Source of the DNA: Saprospiraceae bacterium
GTDB lineage: Bacteria; Bacteroidota; Bacteroidia; Chitinophagales; Saprospiraceae
Length of the DNA: 64,000 nucleotides
Assembly (NCBI GenBank): GCA_016719855.1
Contig: JADJYH010000025.1
Coordinates: 1-64,000 of the forward strand
Reading direction: 5' to 3'
A program made the position numbers and the translations under genes. Positions 17,015 through 26,189 of this stretch are shown here, in pieces (position 1 is the first letter of the stretch; every line of letters starts with the position of its first letter). The notes below the pieces were generated by a model that made no database searches, was not told the origin of the DNA, and was given only the letters and a program-made list of their open reading frames with translations.

Positions 17015-17116
17015 TGGAGCTGCCAAAAATCATTTCCTCAAAGCTGGTGGTTCACCGGCATAAATTTCTACCTTTACATCCCGTAACAGCATGATTGAAT
17101 TGCCATTGGGCAAATC

Positions 17117-17144
17117 CTTCATCTTTCTTTTCATCCTTCATTCT
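17117..17144 (+). repeat. Degenerate TTCATC-type heptamer array before pyrG
   Basis: Phased units CTTCATC, TTTCTTT, TCATCCT, TCATTCT precede a T-run and the pyrG ATG at 17151. The units are diverged but the position copies that of the typA array. Confidence 0.35.
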
Positions 17145-17150
17145 TTTTTA

Positions 17151-18752
17151 ATGGCTAAGTATATTTTTGTTACGGGAGGTGTTACTTCCTCGCTTGGTAA
17201 AGGCATTATTTCAGCTTCACTTGCCAAACTACTCCAGGCAAGAGGCTTCAGCGTCACCATCCAAAAATTTGACCCATATATTAATGTGGACCCCGGCACC
17301 CTGAACCCCTACGAGCATGGGGAGTGCTATGTGACCGATGATGGTGCTGAAACTGACCTCGACCTTGGGCATTACGAGCGTTTCTTGAACAAGCCAACTT
17401 CCCAGGCAAACAACGTGACCACTGGCCGCATTTACCAAACCGTCATCAACAAAGAGCGAGCGGGCGATTATTTGGGAAAAACGGTACAGGTCATTCCCCA
17501 TATCACTGACGAAATCAAGCGCAGGGCGCAACTGCTTGGCGCTACCAACCAATACGATATTGTCATTACAGAACTTGGCGGTACGGTGGGCGATATTGAA
17601 TCATTGCCCTATCTGGAGGCCCTTCGCCAGCTCCGCTGGGAGCTTGGGCGGGACAATTGCATGGTCATTCACTTGACGCTGGTACCCTATCTTAACGCCG
17701 CAAAAGAGCTGAAGACCAAGCCAACGCAACACTCCGTCAAGGAGTTGCTCAGTGCGGGTATCCAACCAGACATCTTGGTTTGCCGGACAGAGCATCCCAT
17801 CAACATGGACATTCGCCGCAAATTGGCGCTGTTCTGCAACGTGGACATCGGTTCCGTGGTAGAGGCCATTGATGCCGAAACGATTTACGACGTGCCGCTG
17901 CTGATGGCAAAAGAAAAACTGGACACCACGGTGATGTTGAAGATGCGGTTGCCTGACCGAAAAGAGCCCGACCTTGGTCCTTGGAAAGTCTTTCTTGGTA
18001 GGCTCAAGAACCCCGTTCACGCCGTTCGGGTGGGCTTGGTAGGTAAATATCATGAACTGCAAGATGCCTACAAGTCCATTTTTGAGGCATTCATCCATGC
18101 TGGGGCGGTTAACGAATGTCGGGTACATGTAGTGCCAATCCACTCTGAGTCGCTTGCAGGCGACTACGATGATGTAGGTCGAAAACTGGCAGACCTAGAC
18201 GGCATCTTGGTTGCGCCAGGCTTTGGCGAGCGAGGGATTGAGGGGAAAATAAATGCCATTCGATACGCAAGGGAAAACGATATGCCTTTTTTCGGCATTT
18301 GCCTAGGCATGCAGTGTGCCGTCGTGGAGTTTGCCAGAAACGTCCTGCAAATTGAAGGTGCAGCTTCCACGGAAGTAAACACTAAAGCTGCTGACCCGGT
18401 GATTGACCTGATGCCAGACCAGAAAAAAATCACCAAAAAAGGTGGTACGATGCGACTTGGTGCTTACGATTGCGACGTGAAAAAGAACTCCCATGCCTAC
18501 AAAGCCTATCGCTCAATTCATATCAGCGAACGGCACCGACATCGGTACGAATTCAATAACGATTATTTGGAGAGGATGGAAAAGGCCGGGCTTTTGGCCA
18601 CAGGAATCAACAAAGAAAACAACTTGGTTGAAATCGTTGAATTGAAAGACCATCCTTGGTTCGTCGGGGTGCAGTTTCATCCAGAGTTGAAAAGCACAGT
18701 CGAAACACCGCACCCACTTTTCGTTGGATTCGTGAAGGCTTGCTTGAAGTAA
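17151..18752 (+). CDS. pyrG: CTP synthase
   Basis: CTP synthase converts UTP, ATP and glutamine to CTP. The 533-residue product starts MAKYIFVTGGVTSSLGKGI, with the ATP/UTP-binding synthetase domain (FDPYINVDPGTLNPYEHGE, DDGAETDLDLGHYERF, TELGGTVGDIESLP). The class I glutamine amidotransferase domain follows from about residue 285, with the catalytic Cys in FFGICLGMQCAVVEF and the His-Glu pair in VGVQFHPELKS. All key residues are present and length is standard. The frame open from 17091 is not used because residues before 17151 are unlike the family. Confidence 0.97.
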   Translation: MAKYIFVTGGVTSSLGKGIISASLAKLLQARGFSVTIQKFDPYINVDPGTLNPYEHGECYVTDDGAETDLDLGHYERFLNKPTSQANNVTTGRIYQTVINKERAGDYLGKTVQVIPHITDEIKRRAQLLGATNQYDIVITELGGTVGDIESLPYLEALRQLRWELGRDNCMVIHLTLVPYLNAAKELKTKPTQHSVKELLSAGIQPDILVCRTEHPINMDIRRKLALFCNVDIGSVVEAIDAETIYDVPLLMAKEKLDTTVMLKMRLPDRKEPDLGPWKVFLGRLKNPVHAVRVGLVGKYHELQDAYKSIFEAFIHAGAVNECRVHVVPIHSESLAGDYDDVGRKLADLDGILVAPGFGERGIEGKINAIRYARENDMPFFGICLGMQCAVVEFARNVLQIEGAASTEVNTKAADPVIDLMPDQKKITKKGGTMRLGAYDCDVKKNSHAYKAYRSIHISERHRHRYEFNNDYLERMEKAGLLATGINKENNLVEIVELKDHPWFVGVQFHPELKSTVETPHPLFVGFVKACLK

Positions 18753-18861
18753 CAATACCTTATATCTATTGGAACTTGGGTTTTGGTGATAGCGAGAATG
18801 TTGGAGTTGTGACCAATATGCTGAGGTTTTGGACCTCATTTCAAATCTAATTGGCAGTTTG

Positions 18862-20299
18862 ATGAGGCTCACCCTTTTTCTATACAATCGTTTTGATAGT
18901 CACGTGTTCCGTGTGCCACAATCCCTTTTTTTGGGATACCGTTCAGCTTGCCTCCAAACATGGGCATTTCTTCTACGAGACTGATTTCCAGACGCTTATC
19001 TTACCGAAGGAGATAGACAGTGGGCATCCACCACTGTTCGGAATGTACATTGCGTTAGTATGGAAAATATTTGGCAAGACACTTTGCGCCAGCCATTTTG
19101 CCATGCTTCCATTTCTTTTCGGGATAGTTTACTTTCTTCAAGCAATTGGCAAAAAGCTATTGGGACAGAGCATGGCACCTTGGATGGTACTGCTTTGTTT
19201 TGTTGACCCGGTACTTGCTGGCCAATCCGTATTGGTCAGCCCAGATTTGGTGTTGGTTTGTTGCTTTTTGATGTCGGTTTGGGCAATTTGGTCAAACAAC
19301 TCTTGCTGGCTTGCCTTGGCTACGATTGGACTCGGACTAGTCAGCATGAGGGGCATGATGATAGGGGTTGCAATGTTCGCTTTCTCGATTTACGTATCGG
19401 ATAAAAAATTTAGCGTCGATCTTTTTTTCAAGAAACTTTTGCCATTTCTACCTGGAGGGCTGATGTCTGCAAGTTATCTCCTCTATCACTGGACACAAAC
19501 GGGTTGGATTGGCTATCATGCAGGCTCCACATGGGCACCTAGCTTTGAACCTGTTGATTTCCAAGGATTTATAAGGAATATCGGGATAATGGGGTGGCGT
19601 TTTCTCGACTTTGGAAGGGTGTTCGTTTGGATTGCAATTGCTTCGATGGGCTTCATTGGCCTAAGAAAATCAAATTGGAAAATACCAAAACCCAATCGTC
19701 ACCAAACCGGGTGGCAGCTTGTTGCGCTGACTGTTTTCGTGTTTCTGGCCGTAGGCCCTTCGCAATTGTTCTATAAAGGATTGTTGGCTCATCGCTATTT
19801 TCTACCGTTCTTCTTGTCCCTAAATTTCTTGGTGCTCTATTTTCTTTGCAGCCAATATTCAAGGGTGGTCAAAAAGCGGTGGTACAATTTGGCCATTCCA
19901 GCGCTATGTCTAGGACTTGCTACTGGCAATTTCTGGGTTTACCCTCAGAAAACGGCGATGGGGTGGGACAGTACGTTGGCACACCTTCCTTGGTATAGCC
20001 TGTTGAATCAGACGGAGGAGTTCATCAAAAAAGCAAATATCCCATACAGTCAAATAGGAACTGCTTTCCCAAATATTGGGGACCGTGAAATTTATGAACT
20101 TAATGGGGTAGGGGAAGGCTTTGTAGATAAAAACCTGCCGTCCAATTGTTATGTATTCTATTCGAACATAATGAACGATTTTTCTGATGCAGAAATTGAC
20201 GAGCTGAAGCGGGATTGGGAAATTGTTTTCAGCCGTGAACTTGGAGGGGTTTGCACCGTTCTGTATAAAAATCCGATTCGACATCAATGCGCAAATTGA
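18862..20299 (+). CDS. Membrane glycosyltransferase of the GT39/PMT type (frame break at N-terminus)
   Basis: The product is an inner-membrane protein of about 475 residues with roughly ten hydrophobic helices. Near the N-terminus FFWDTVQLASKHGHFF and, after it, GHPPLFGMYIALVWKIFGKT resemble the first periplasmic loop and second helix of PMT_2-type enzymes that use lipid-linked sugars. As given, no ATG precedes the open frame. ATG 18862 reads MRLTLF and joins the frame if one T is removed from the T5 run at 18875-18879, giving a good first membrane helix. It overlaps the next gene by 13 nt, suggesting coupling. Acceptor and sugar are unknown. Confidence 0.65.
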
Positions 20300-20826
20300 C
20301 AATGGATGAACTTGGGAGGGCTACGCCTGACACTTTTCGAGGTCAGGCCAAAATGCCAGTTGTAATCGTATTGGACAATGTCAGATCGGCGCTTAATGTC
20401 GGTTCCGTATTTCGCACAGCAGATGCTTTTGCTTTGGAGAAAATTTACCTTTGCGGCATTACAGCTACGCCACCGCACCGAGAGATTTTGAAAACGGCCT
20501 TGGGTTCTACCGAAACGGTTGTTTGGGAATACGCCCAAGATGCAGTTGATGCTGTCCATTCATTGAAGCGTGAGGGTTACGAAACTTGGGCTATTGAGCA
20601 AGTTGAAGGTAGTGTTCGATTGCAAGATTTTGATTTTCAAGAGGGTAGTAAGATTGCTGTCGTTTTTGGAAACGAAGTTAGTGGCGTGGAGGAGTCTGTA
20701 ATTGCAGCTTGTGATGGTTCGCTGGAAATCCCGCAATTCGGCACAAAGCATTCATTGAATGTGGCTGTTTGTGTAGGCATTGTGGCTTGGGAACTGGTCA
20801 GGAAATTGAAATTCCCACTGATATGA
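20287..20826 (+). CDS. SpoU/TrmH-family RNA 2'-O-methyltransferase
   Basis: The 179-residue product carries the three SPOUT motifs: VVIVLDNVRSALNVGSVFRT (motif 1, with the conserved N and R), VVFGNEVSGVEESV (motif 2) and LEIPQFGTKHSLNVAVCVGI (motif 3), which form the knotted SAM site. It has no N-terminal substrate-binding extension beyond MRKLTMDELGR, a beginning common in Bacteroidota members. The target could be tRNA position 18 or another site; the sequence does not decide. It overlaps the upstream glycosyltransferase and is followed 18 nt later by the EVE gene. Confidence 0.9.
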   Translation: MRKLTMDELGRATPDTFRGQAKMPVVIVLDNVRSALNVGSVFRTADAFALEKIYLCGITATPPHREILKTALGSTETVVWEYAQDAVDAVHSLKREGYETWAIEQVEGSVRLQDFDFQEGSKIAVVFGNEVSGVEESVIAACDGSLEIPQFGTKHSLNVAVCVGIVAWELVRKLKFPLI

Positions 20827-20844
20827 ACTTTTAATCAAATTGAA

Positions 20845-21258
20845 ATGAACCATTGGTTAGTAAAATCAGAGCCAGGAGAGTACAGTTTCGACGACTTGTT
20901 GAAAGATGGGAGCACGGTTTGGAGCGGTGTGCGAAACTATGCAGCCCGCAATAATCTCAGGGCAATGAAGTTAGGGGACCTCGTCCTTTTCTACCATAGT
21001 GTTGATGATAAAGAGGTTGTTGGGATTTGCAAGGTGTCAAAGGAGTTTTATCCAGACCCAACTGCCACTGAAGGCGATTGGTCGGTTGTGGACATTGTTC
21101 CGGTTGGCAAGCTGAACAAGCCAGTGCATCTCTCACAAATCAAGCTTACAGCCGAGTTGCAGAACATCGCTTTGGTAAGAATCGGCCGACTTTCAGTAAT
21201 GCCACTTCAGGCAAAAGAATTTGAGATAATCGTGGCAATGGGGAATGATGAACTTTGA
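20845..21258 (+). CDS. EVE-domain protein
   Basis: The 137-residue product is a single EVE domain, a PUA-like fold thought to read modified bases in nucleic acid. The start NHWLVKSEPGEYSFDDLL, the WSGVRNYAARNNLRAMKLGD stretch, LFYHSVDDKEVVGICKV and the aromatic-rich pocket residues are typical. The end GRLSVMPLQAKEFEII matches the usual close of the domain. Length is the family's usual one. It is the last of three close genes starting at 18862 and precedes a long gene-free region. Confidence 0.92.
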   Translation: MNHWLVKSEPGEYSFDDLLKDGSTVWSGVRNYAARNNLRAMKLGDLVLFYHSVDDKEVVGICKVSKEFYPDPTATEGDWSVVDIVPVGKLNKPVHLSQIKLTAELQNIALVRIGRLSVMPLQAKEFEIIVAMGNDEL

Positions 21259-21816
21259 ATCCGTGGCTTAGCTTGGATTTGGCGTCTTAAAAATGATTCG
21301 AAGGAGGTTGTTAAATGGAAAATCAGTTGTCCAATTTTTGAAGTGGTAATTTTTCTAAAAAGTAAATCTATCTTTCTATTTTTTGTGACATGTAAAAAGC
21401 CTTAGACATAGATTATTGGCATGGAAAAAGTGGGATACGTGTTTTTTTGAAGGATTTTTTTATGAAATATTTGAAAACAAAAACTTAGATTTGTGACATG
21501 AATTTGATTTGACCGCAGTTTTTTTATTTAGTTAATCCCATTACCTTTGTCGCCATATTAGTTTGTCTTTACTAAGAGCTGAAATTTTCTCCCCGTTTTA
21601 TTCCCTTAACCGATTTGTTGGATAATAGTCCAAAGTAAGAGCAATTCCCCCTCTCAGTTGTTTCTCAGGTAAGCACTTTTACATGCTTATTTAAGCTGAA
21701 AAGGCACTTGAGGAATCTTGTCTTGATTCTCCCTCGGTCAAATCATTAAGTTGTTTAGCACTTAAGTTTAGGGTATATTGCTTGCAATTATTTAGTTAAC
21801 CAAAACAAACACAAAC
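21259..21816. other. Long AT-rich gene-free leader region
   Basis: No convincing gene is visible in this 558-nt stretch. It is AT-rich with long T-runs and contains TACCTTTG at 21542-21549, a -7-like box; no matching TTTG lies at the expected distance. If used, the polysaccharide locus would have a leader of about 260 nt. Confidence 0.5.
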
Positions 21817-22215
21817 ATGACCATCACTAGGAAACGGATCCTGATTATTGAGGATCATGAAAGTATTCGGCTCCTGCTGGGAACAATGTTGAGCAAATCC
21901 TATGAGGTAGTCACTAAAAAGGACGGTCTTGAAGGAATGGCTTGGCTTGTGAAAGGCAACCTTCCCGATCTTATCTTGCTCGACATGAGCATGCCACGAC
22001 TCAGTGGTAACGATTTTCTCAGAAACATACGTCAGAGCGGCTTTTTTCGTGACATTCCTGTAATTGTCGTTTCTGGCAATGACGGTGAAAAGGACGTTCA
22101 AGATTGTCTCCGTTGGGGCGTAGATGATTACCTGACCAAGCCGTTCAATCCTATTTCACTGAAAAAACGGATAGAAACTGTACTGTACGAATCAGAAGCT
22201 TTCGTACTCAACTAA
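21817..22215 (+). CDS. Stand-alone response regulator receiver protein
   Basis: The 132-residue product is only a receiver domain. It has the acidic pair near RILIIEDHESIR, the phospho-acceptor Asp in DLILLDMSMPRLSG, the Ser/Thr position in VIVVSGNDG and the conserved Lys in DDYLTKPFNP. With no output domain, it would act through protein contacts. It is directly upstream of the pseudo-receiver/sugar transferase gene (87 nt), so a role in setting exopolysaccharide synthesis is a reasonable inference. No histidine kinase gene is in the window. Confidence 0.92.
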   Translation: MTITRKRILIIEDHESIRLLLGTMLSKSYEVVTKKDGLEGMAWLVKGNLPDLILLDMSMPRLSGNDFLRNIRQSGFFRDIPVIVVSGNDGEKDVQDCLRWGVDDYLTKPFNPISLKKRIETVLYESEAFVLN

Positions 22216-22302
22216 ACGCTGATTCCCCCTTTTTCCAATTTTAAGAACGACGGACCAGAAAGCGGTGTTTTATACACTCGGTAACAAATTAAAATCGGCA
22301 TT

Positions 22303-23401
22303 ATGAACTCAAATACACCTTTTCAAGATAAAGATTCTGCTTTGGATGAAATAGTCGTCCTTGGGTTTGATGGATCCTTCAATGAATGCTTAATCAATGC
22401 TTCAGGCATTGAAAATGGCTTCAAGATTCGGGAATTTGAAAACTCCTTCCTTGCCTTTCAATGGCTCCACAAAGCAGTTGCCACCCAACACAACCATGAT
22501 TTACCCAAAGCAATTGTTTGTGAATTCGGTTCACTTGAAGAAGAGAATTTCCTCTTGCTCCAAAATGTAAAAAAACATTCCCAACTGAAGTACATTCCGC
22601 TTATCGCAATGAATCGGGATGGACTAAACCACAAACTGGAAGCCCTTGAACTAGGATTTGATGACTATTACGATGTTCCTGTACATTGGCAAGTGCTACG
22701 GGAAAGGGTTGACTTTTTGACTAAATTTCTCAAGGAATTTGACGCAGTTTCCATTGATGAAACAGAGGAAATTGGCGTTCGGACAACATTTGCCAAGCGG
22801 CTCTTCGACATCGTATTTTCGCTGATAGCAATTCTTATTCTAAGTCCAATCCTCATTTTTGTGTCTTTGGCCATAAAACTCGAATCTAGAGGTTCCGTTA
22901 TTTATCGTTCCAGACGGGTGGGCACTGGCTACCAAGTTTTCGATTTCTTGAAGTTTCGTTCCATGTATCAAGATGCCGACCAACGGTTGAATGACTTGCA
23001 GCACCTCAATCAATACGCTGAAGATGACAATGGCCCACTTTTTATGAAGATAAACAACGACCCACGTGTTACCAAAATAGGCAGGCTCATCCGTAAAACC
23101 AGCCTTGATGAACTTCCCCAGCTTTCCAACATACTAAGAGGCGATATGTCTATCGTCGGCAACAGGCCGCTCCCACTTTATGAGGCCGAGCAGCTTACCC
23201 GTGACCTTTGGGCAAAGCGTTTCCCTTGCTCCGGCAGGCTTGACCGGCCTGTGGCAAGTGACCAAGCGTGGCAAAAACAACATGTCAACGGAGGAGCGCA
23301 TCAACTTAGATGTCACTTATGCCGACCACCACTCATTTTGGTACGACATGAAAATAATCGCAAAGACCCCGTTTGCAATCATTCAAGAAGAGGACGTTTA
23401 A
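22303..23401 (+). CDS. Pseudo-receiver fused to initiating sugar transferase (frame break)
   Basis: Residues about 10-145 resemble a receiver domain (EIVVLGFDGSF, LEALELGFDDYYDVPVHW), but the phospho-acceptor region reads AIVCEFGSLEEE with no aligned Asp and the final KP is VP. A bacterial sugar transferase domain follows: FAKRLFDIVFSLIAILILSP (single helix), VIYRSRRVGTGYQVFDFLKF, KTSLDELPQLSNILRGDMS, VGNRPLP. A spare C at 23223-23225 breaks the frame; removing it restores LAPAGLTGLWQVTKRGK and a stop at 23401. The enzyme should load the first sugar phosphate on undecaprenyl phosphate. It lacks the multi-helix N-terminus of WbaP/WcaJ-type proteins. Confidence 0.85.
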
Positions 23402-23421
23402 CCCAAATCCTAAATCTCAGC

Positions 23422-24354
23422 ATGGTATCCATCATCACCGTCAACTACAATTCGCTTGAGGTCACTTGTGAATTGCTAGAATCTGTTCGCAGGTTTGGCG
23501 GCAAGGACGTAGAGGTGGTTGTAGTAGACAACGCATCGTTGGAAGACCCCGGCGAATACCTGAAAAACCATTTTCCGGAAGTAATATATGTTCGAAGTGA
23601 AAAGAACCTAGGCTTTGCTGGTGGCAACAACCTTGGCATCAAGGCGAGCAAAGGTGACTTCTTGTTCTTCCTCAACAACGACGCTGAACTAACGGATGGA
23701 GTTATCGAAAAGCTCTTGAAGCTGTTCAGCACAAATTCCGGAATCGGCATCGCAAGTCCGAAAATTTGTTACCATAACGCTAGACCGGGTAGTGAGCCGG
23801 ACGTGATTCAGTACCTTGGTACCACGCATGTTCATCCGCTCACTGCCCGGAACAGCACTCTCGGCGAGCGGGAGATTGACAACGGACAGTATCAACAAGC
23901 ACAACCTACTGCCTACGCCCACGGTGCCGCCATGATGGTGCATCGTGAAGTGTTGAACAAAGCAGGCATGATGTCCGAGGATTTTTTCCTTTACTACGAG
24001 GAGTTGGATTGGTGCGAGCAAATCCGCCAAGCAGGCTACGACGTGTGGGTAGAACCAGGAGCAAAAATTTACCACAAGGAAAGCTACTCCGTTGGCAAAA
24101 TCAGCGCCTTGAAGACCTACTACATCAACCGCAACCGCCTGTTGTTCATGCGGCGCAACCGGACACGGGCACAATGGCGGGCATTCTGCGTGTTCCTGTT
24201 CCTGTTCACGGTGCCCAAAAACAGCCTGATGTACCTCCTCAAAGGCGATTTTGTCAACCTCAAAGCATTCCTCAAAGCAATACGGTGGAATTTCACCGGA
24301 CAAAAGATACGACCAGTCTCTACCCCCCTTACTTTTTCTCTCAAGTTGACTTGA
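23422..24354 (+). CDS. GT2 glycosyltransferase, rhamnosyltransferase-like
   Basis: This 310-residue GT-A enzyme starts MVSIITVNYNSLEVTCELLE, a typical N-terminus, with VVVVDNASLEDPGEYL, the FAGGNNLGIKASKGDFL segment, the DXD-like LNNDAEL and the acceptor-side FFLYYEELDWCEQIRQAGY. These match WbbL/rhamnosyltransferase-type GT2 enzymes. An open frame joins it to the upstream sugar transferase, but only because of the frame break there; its own ATG at 23422 is better. The last codons run into the first CCAGTCTCTACCCCCC repeat, so the true C-terminus may be slightly different. Confidence 0.88.
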   Translation: MVSIITVNYNSLEVTCELLESVRRFGGKDVEVVVVDNASLEDPGEYLKNHFPEVIYVRSEKNLGFAGGNNLGIKASKGDFLFFLNNDAELTDGVIEKLLKLFSTNSGIGIASPKICYHNARPGSEPDVIQYLGTTHVHPLTARNSTLGEREIDNGQYQQAQPTAYAHGAAMMVHREVLNKAGMMSEDFFLYYEELDWCEQIRQAGYDVWVEPGAKIYHKESYSVGKISALKTYYINRNRLLFMRRNRTRAQWRAFCVFLFLFTVPKNSLMYLLKGDFVNLKAFLKAIRWNFTGQKIRPVSTPLTFSLKLT

Positions 24355-24527
24355 GTGAAAATTGGCCTCCGAAAACCTAAAACCTAAGCCAGTCTCTACC
24401 CCCCGAACTTTTTTTTTGAATTCCAAATACCTAAAGAAAAGCCAGTCTCTACCCCCCGAACTTTAAATTAATTTGACCCGGCTACCCTTCGCCGTTTCAA
24501 TTCAAGATACGACCAGACTCTACCCCC
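24313..24527. repeat. Four spaced copies of CCAGTCTCTACCCCCC
   Basis: Copies lie at 24313-24328, 24389-24404, 24442-24457 and 24513-24527 (the last with A for T and one C fewer). Copies 1 and 4 share the preceding AAGATACGA; copies 2 and 3 share the following GAACTTT. All four are on the plus strand, spaced 76, 53 and 71 nt, and fill the space between two glycosyltransferase genes. Confidence 0.85.
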
Positions 24528-24617
24528 TTTTTTTTTCGCTCAACATTTCAGGCTGCCGTGCCTGAAATGAGTTTATCGGAAACCTCCCTACTTTTGCCAA
24601 AACTCTGAACAGAATTG

Positions 24618-25823
24618 ATGGAATTCCTCAACTACACTTACGTCATCCTATCGGCCATTCTTGTTTTCTTTTTGGTTTTGCCGACGCTGAACGTGTTTTT
24701 CTCCTTGTTAACCAAAGAAAAACTCAAGACGCCGAAGCAGCCCTGTGACTTCGACTACGCCAACATCATCACTGCCTACCGGAACGCTGAAATCGCCAAG
24801 GGCCTCGTCCAATCGCTGCTCAAGCAGCGGCACACCAATCACCACATCTACCTCGTGGCCGATGGCTGCGACCTTTCCAACTGGGACATTCATCACGAAA
24901 AACTGACCGTGCTGCGCCCCGACGAACCGCTCAACCTCAAGGCAAAAAGCATCATCCACGGTATCGAGCACTTCGTGAGGCAGCACGACTACATCACGGT
25001 CTTCGATGCGGACAACCTCGCACACCCCAATTTTTTATCAGAAATAAACCGCTTCGCAAACGCTGGCTACGTGGCCATTCAAGGGCAGCGCACCGCCAAA
25101 AATCTCGACACGTTGATGGCAGCTGCCGATGCGCTAGGAGAGTTTTACAAGAACTATATTGATAGAGTAGCGCCGTACCGCATCAGTTCCTCGGCTGTGA
25201 TTAGCGGTAGCGGCATGGCGGTGGAGGCAGAACTTTACAAGGCGTACCTCGCCAGCCCCGAAATCGAACAGGGCAAGCACCAGTGGAAGAAGATGCTCCA
25301 AGAGGACAAAATCCTCCAGAACTTTTTGCTCCGCAAAAACACCAAAATCGCCTACGCCTGGGACGCCATTTGCTACGACGAAAAAGTGACCAGCGCCGAC
25401 GCCGTGGAGACGCAGCGCAGCCGCTGGCTGTTCAGCTACTTTCAGAACATCCCGAACTCGCTCGGCATCCTGCGCCGTGGCCTGTTCAACTTGAGTTGGA
25501 ACCAATGGTTGTTCGGCCTCGTGACAATTGCCCCCCCGATGTTCGTCATGCTCTTCGCTGCCTTTGGCTTCGCTGTGCTTGGTTTGTTGATAAACCCGTG
25601 GGTATCTTTGGCACTCGTGGTAGCCGTGGTGTTGTTCATAGGAACCATCTTCTGGACGCTTCAACTCAGTCATGCGCCCAAGCCAGTTTGGAATGCTGTG
25701 GCAGCAATGCCGTCATTTGTTTTGCGACAAATTAAAGGGCTTTTCAAAATGGCCAACCCGAATAAGAACTTCAAGCACACGGAACACAAAGTGAGCGTGA
25801 CGATTGAAGAGGTGTTGAAATAA
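24618..25823 (+). CDS. Membrane-bound processive-type GT2 glycosyltransferase
   Basis: The 401-residue product has one N-terminal membrane helix, a GT-A domain and two or three C-terminal helices. Catalytic features follow the processive beta-glycosyltransferase pattern D, DxD, (T/Q)ED, QxxRW: VADGCD, FDADNLAHPNFL, LQEDKILQNFLL and ETQRSRWLFSYFQN. Such enzymes (cellulose or hyaluronan synthase relatives) polymerise and often export a polysaccharide. This is the best candidate for the polymerase of the locus. ATG 24618 is used; an in-frame TTG lies one codon earlier. The polymer cannot be identified. Confidence 0.88.
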   Translation: MEFLNYTYVILSAILVFFLVLPTLNVFFSLLTKEKLKTPKQPCDFDYANIITAYRNAEIAKGLVQSLLKQRHTNHHIYLVADGCDLSNWDIHHEKLTVLRPDEPLNLKAKSIIHGIEHFVRQHDYITVFDADNLAHPNFLSEINRFANAGYVAIQGQRTAKNLDTLMAAADALGEFYKNYIDRVAPYRISSSAVISGSGMAVEAELYKAYLASPEIEQGKHQWKKMLQEDKILQNFLLRKNTKIAYAWDAICYDEKVTSADAVETQRSRWLFSYFQNIPNSLGILRRGLFNLSWNQWLFGLVTIAPPMFVMLFAAFGFAVLGLLINPWVSLALVVAVVLFIGTIFWTLQLSHAPKPVWNAVAAMPSFVLRQIKGLFKMANPNKNFKHTEHKVSVTIEEVLK

Positions 25824-25838
25824 AACCGATTATCAAAA

Positions 25839-26189
25839 ATGAAATATTCCGCCGAAGAAACGATAGCTGCCATCAACGCTTGGGATGAAGCAACCAAGTC
25901 GCATTTCCACCGCCTCGTATCCGTGAACCTGACTATCTCCATCCGGGTGATGCTGGAAAATGATGATTTGTCCACCGAGGAAAAACTAAAAGAAATCAAC
26001 CTGCTCAATGAGTTCCACCATCGCCTTCTGAGTTGGTGGCGAAGTAGTGATGGGGAATGGCAGTCGGCAGAGAAACTGTTTGGATTGCTCCAGTTTTATG
26101 CGGATAAAATGGCCAAACGGGGAGCGATTGAGTTTCCCGTAGTCTCAGCGTTTGAAACGGTTCAAGGACTTCGGGCTGTCAATAACTGA
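25839..26189 (+). CDS. Hypothetical small helical protein
   Basis: The 116-residue product is predicted to be mostly helical and cytoplasmic (ETIAAINAWDEATKSHFHRL, EKLKEINLLNEFHHRLLSWW). No signal peptide or membrane segment is visible. It starts 15 nt after the GT2 gene and its stop overlaps the start of the SGNH hydrolase, so it is probably translated as part of the polysaccharide operon. I do not recognise a family. Confidence 0.65.
   Translation: MKYSAEETIAAINAWDEATKSHFHRLVSVNLTISIRVMLENDDLSTEEKLKEINLLNEFHHRLLSWWRSSDGEWQSAEKLFGLLQFYADKMAKRGAIEFPVVSAFETVQGLRAVNN

Noticed and set aside
17091..17150. N-terminal extension of CTP synthase
   Set aside because: The conserved protein begins at MAKYIF (17151); the earlier residues are from a T-rich leader.
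22303..24354. A single protein joining sugar transferase and GT2
   Set aside because: The joint frame exists only because of a spare C at 23223-23225. Removing it restores the conserved sugar transferase end and stop at 23401, and the GT2 has its own ATG.
24313..24527. The CTCTACCCCCC repeats as Rho-independent terminators
   Set aside because: No inverted complement precedes the T-rich stretches, so a terminator hairpin cannot form.
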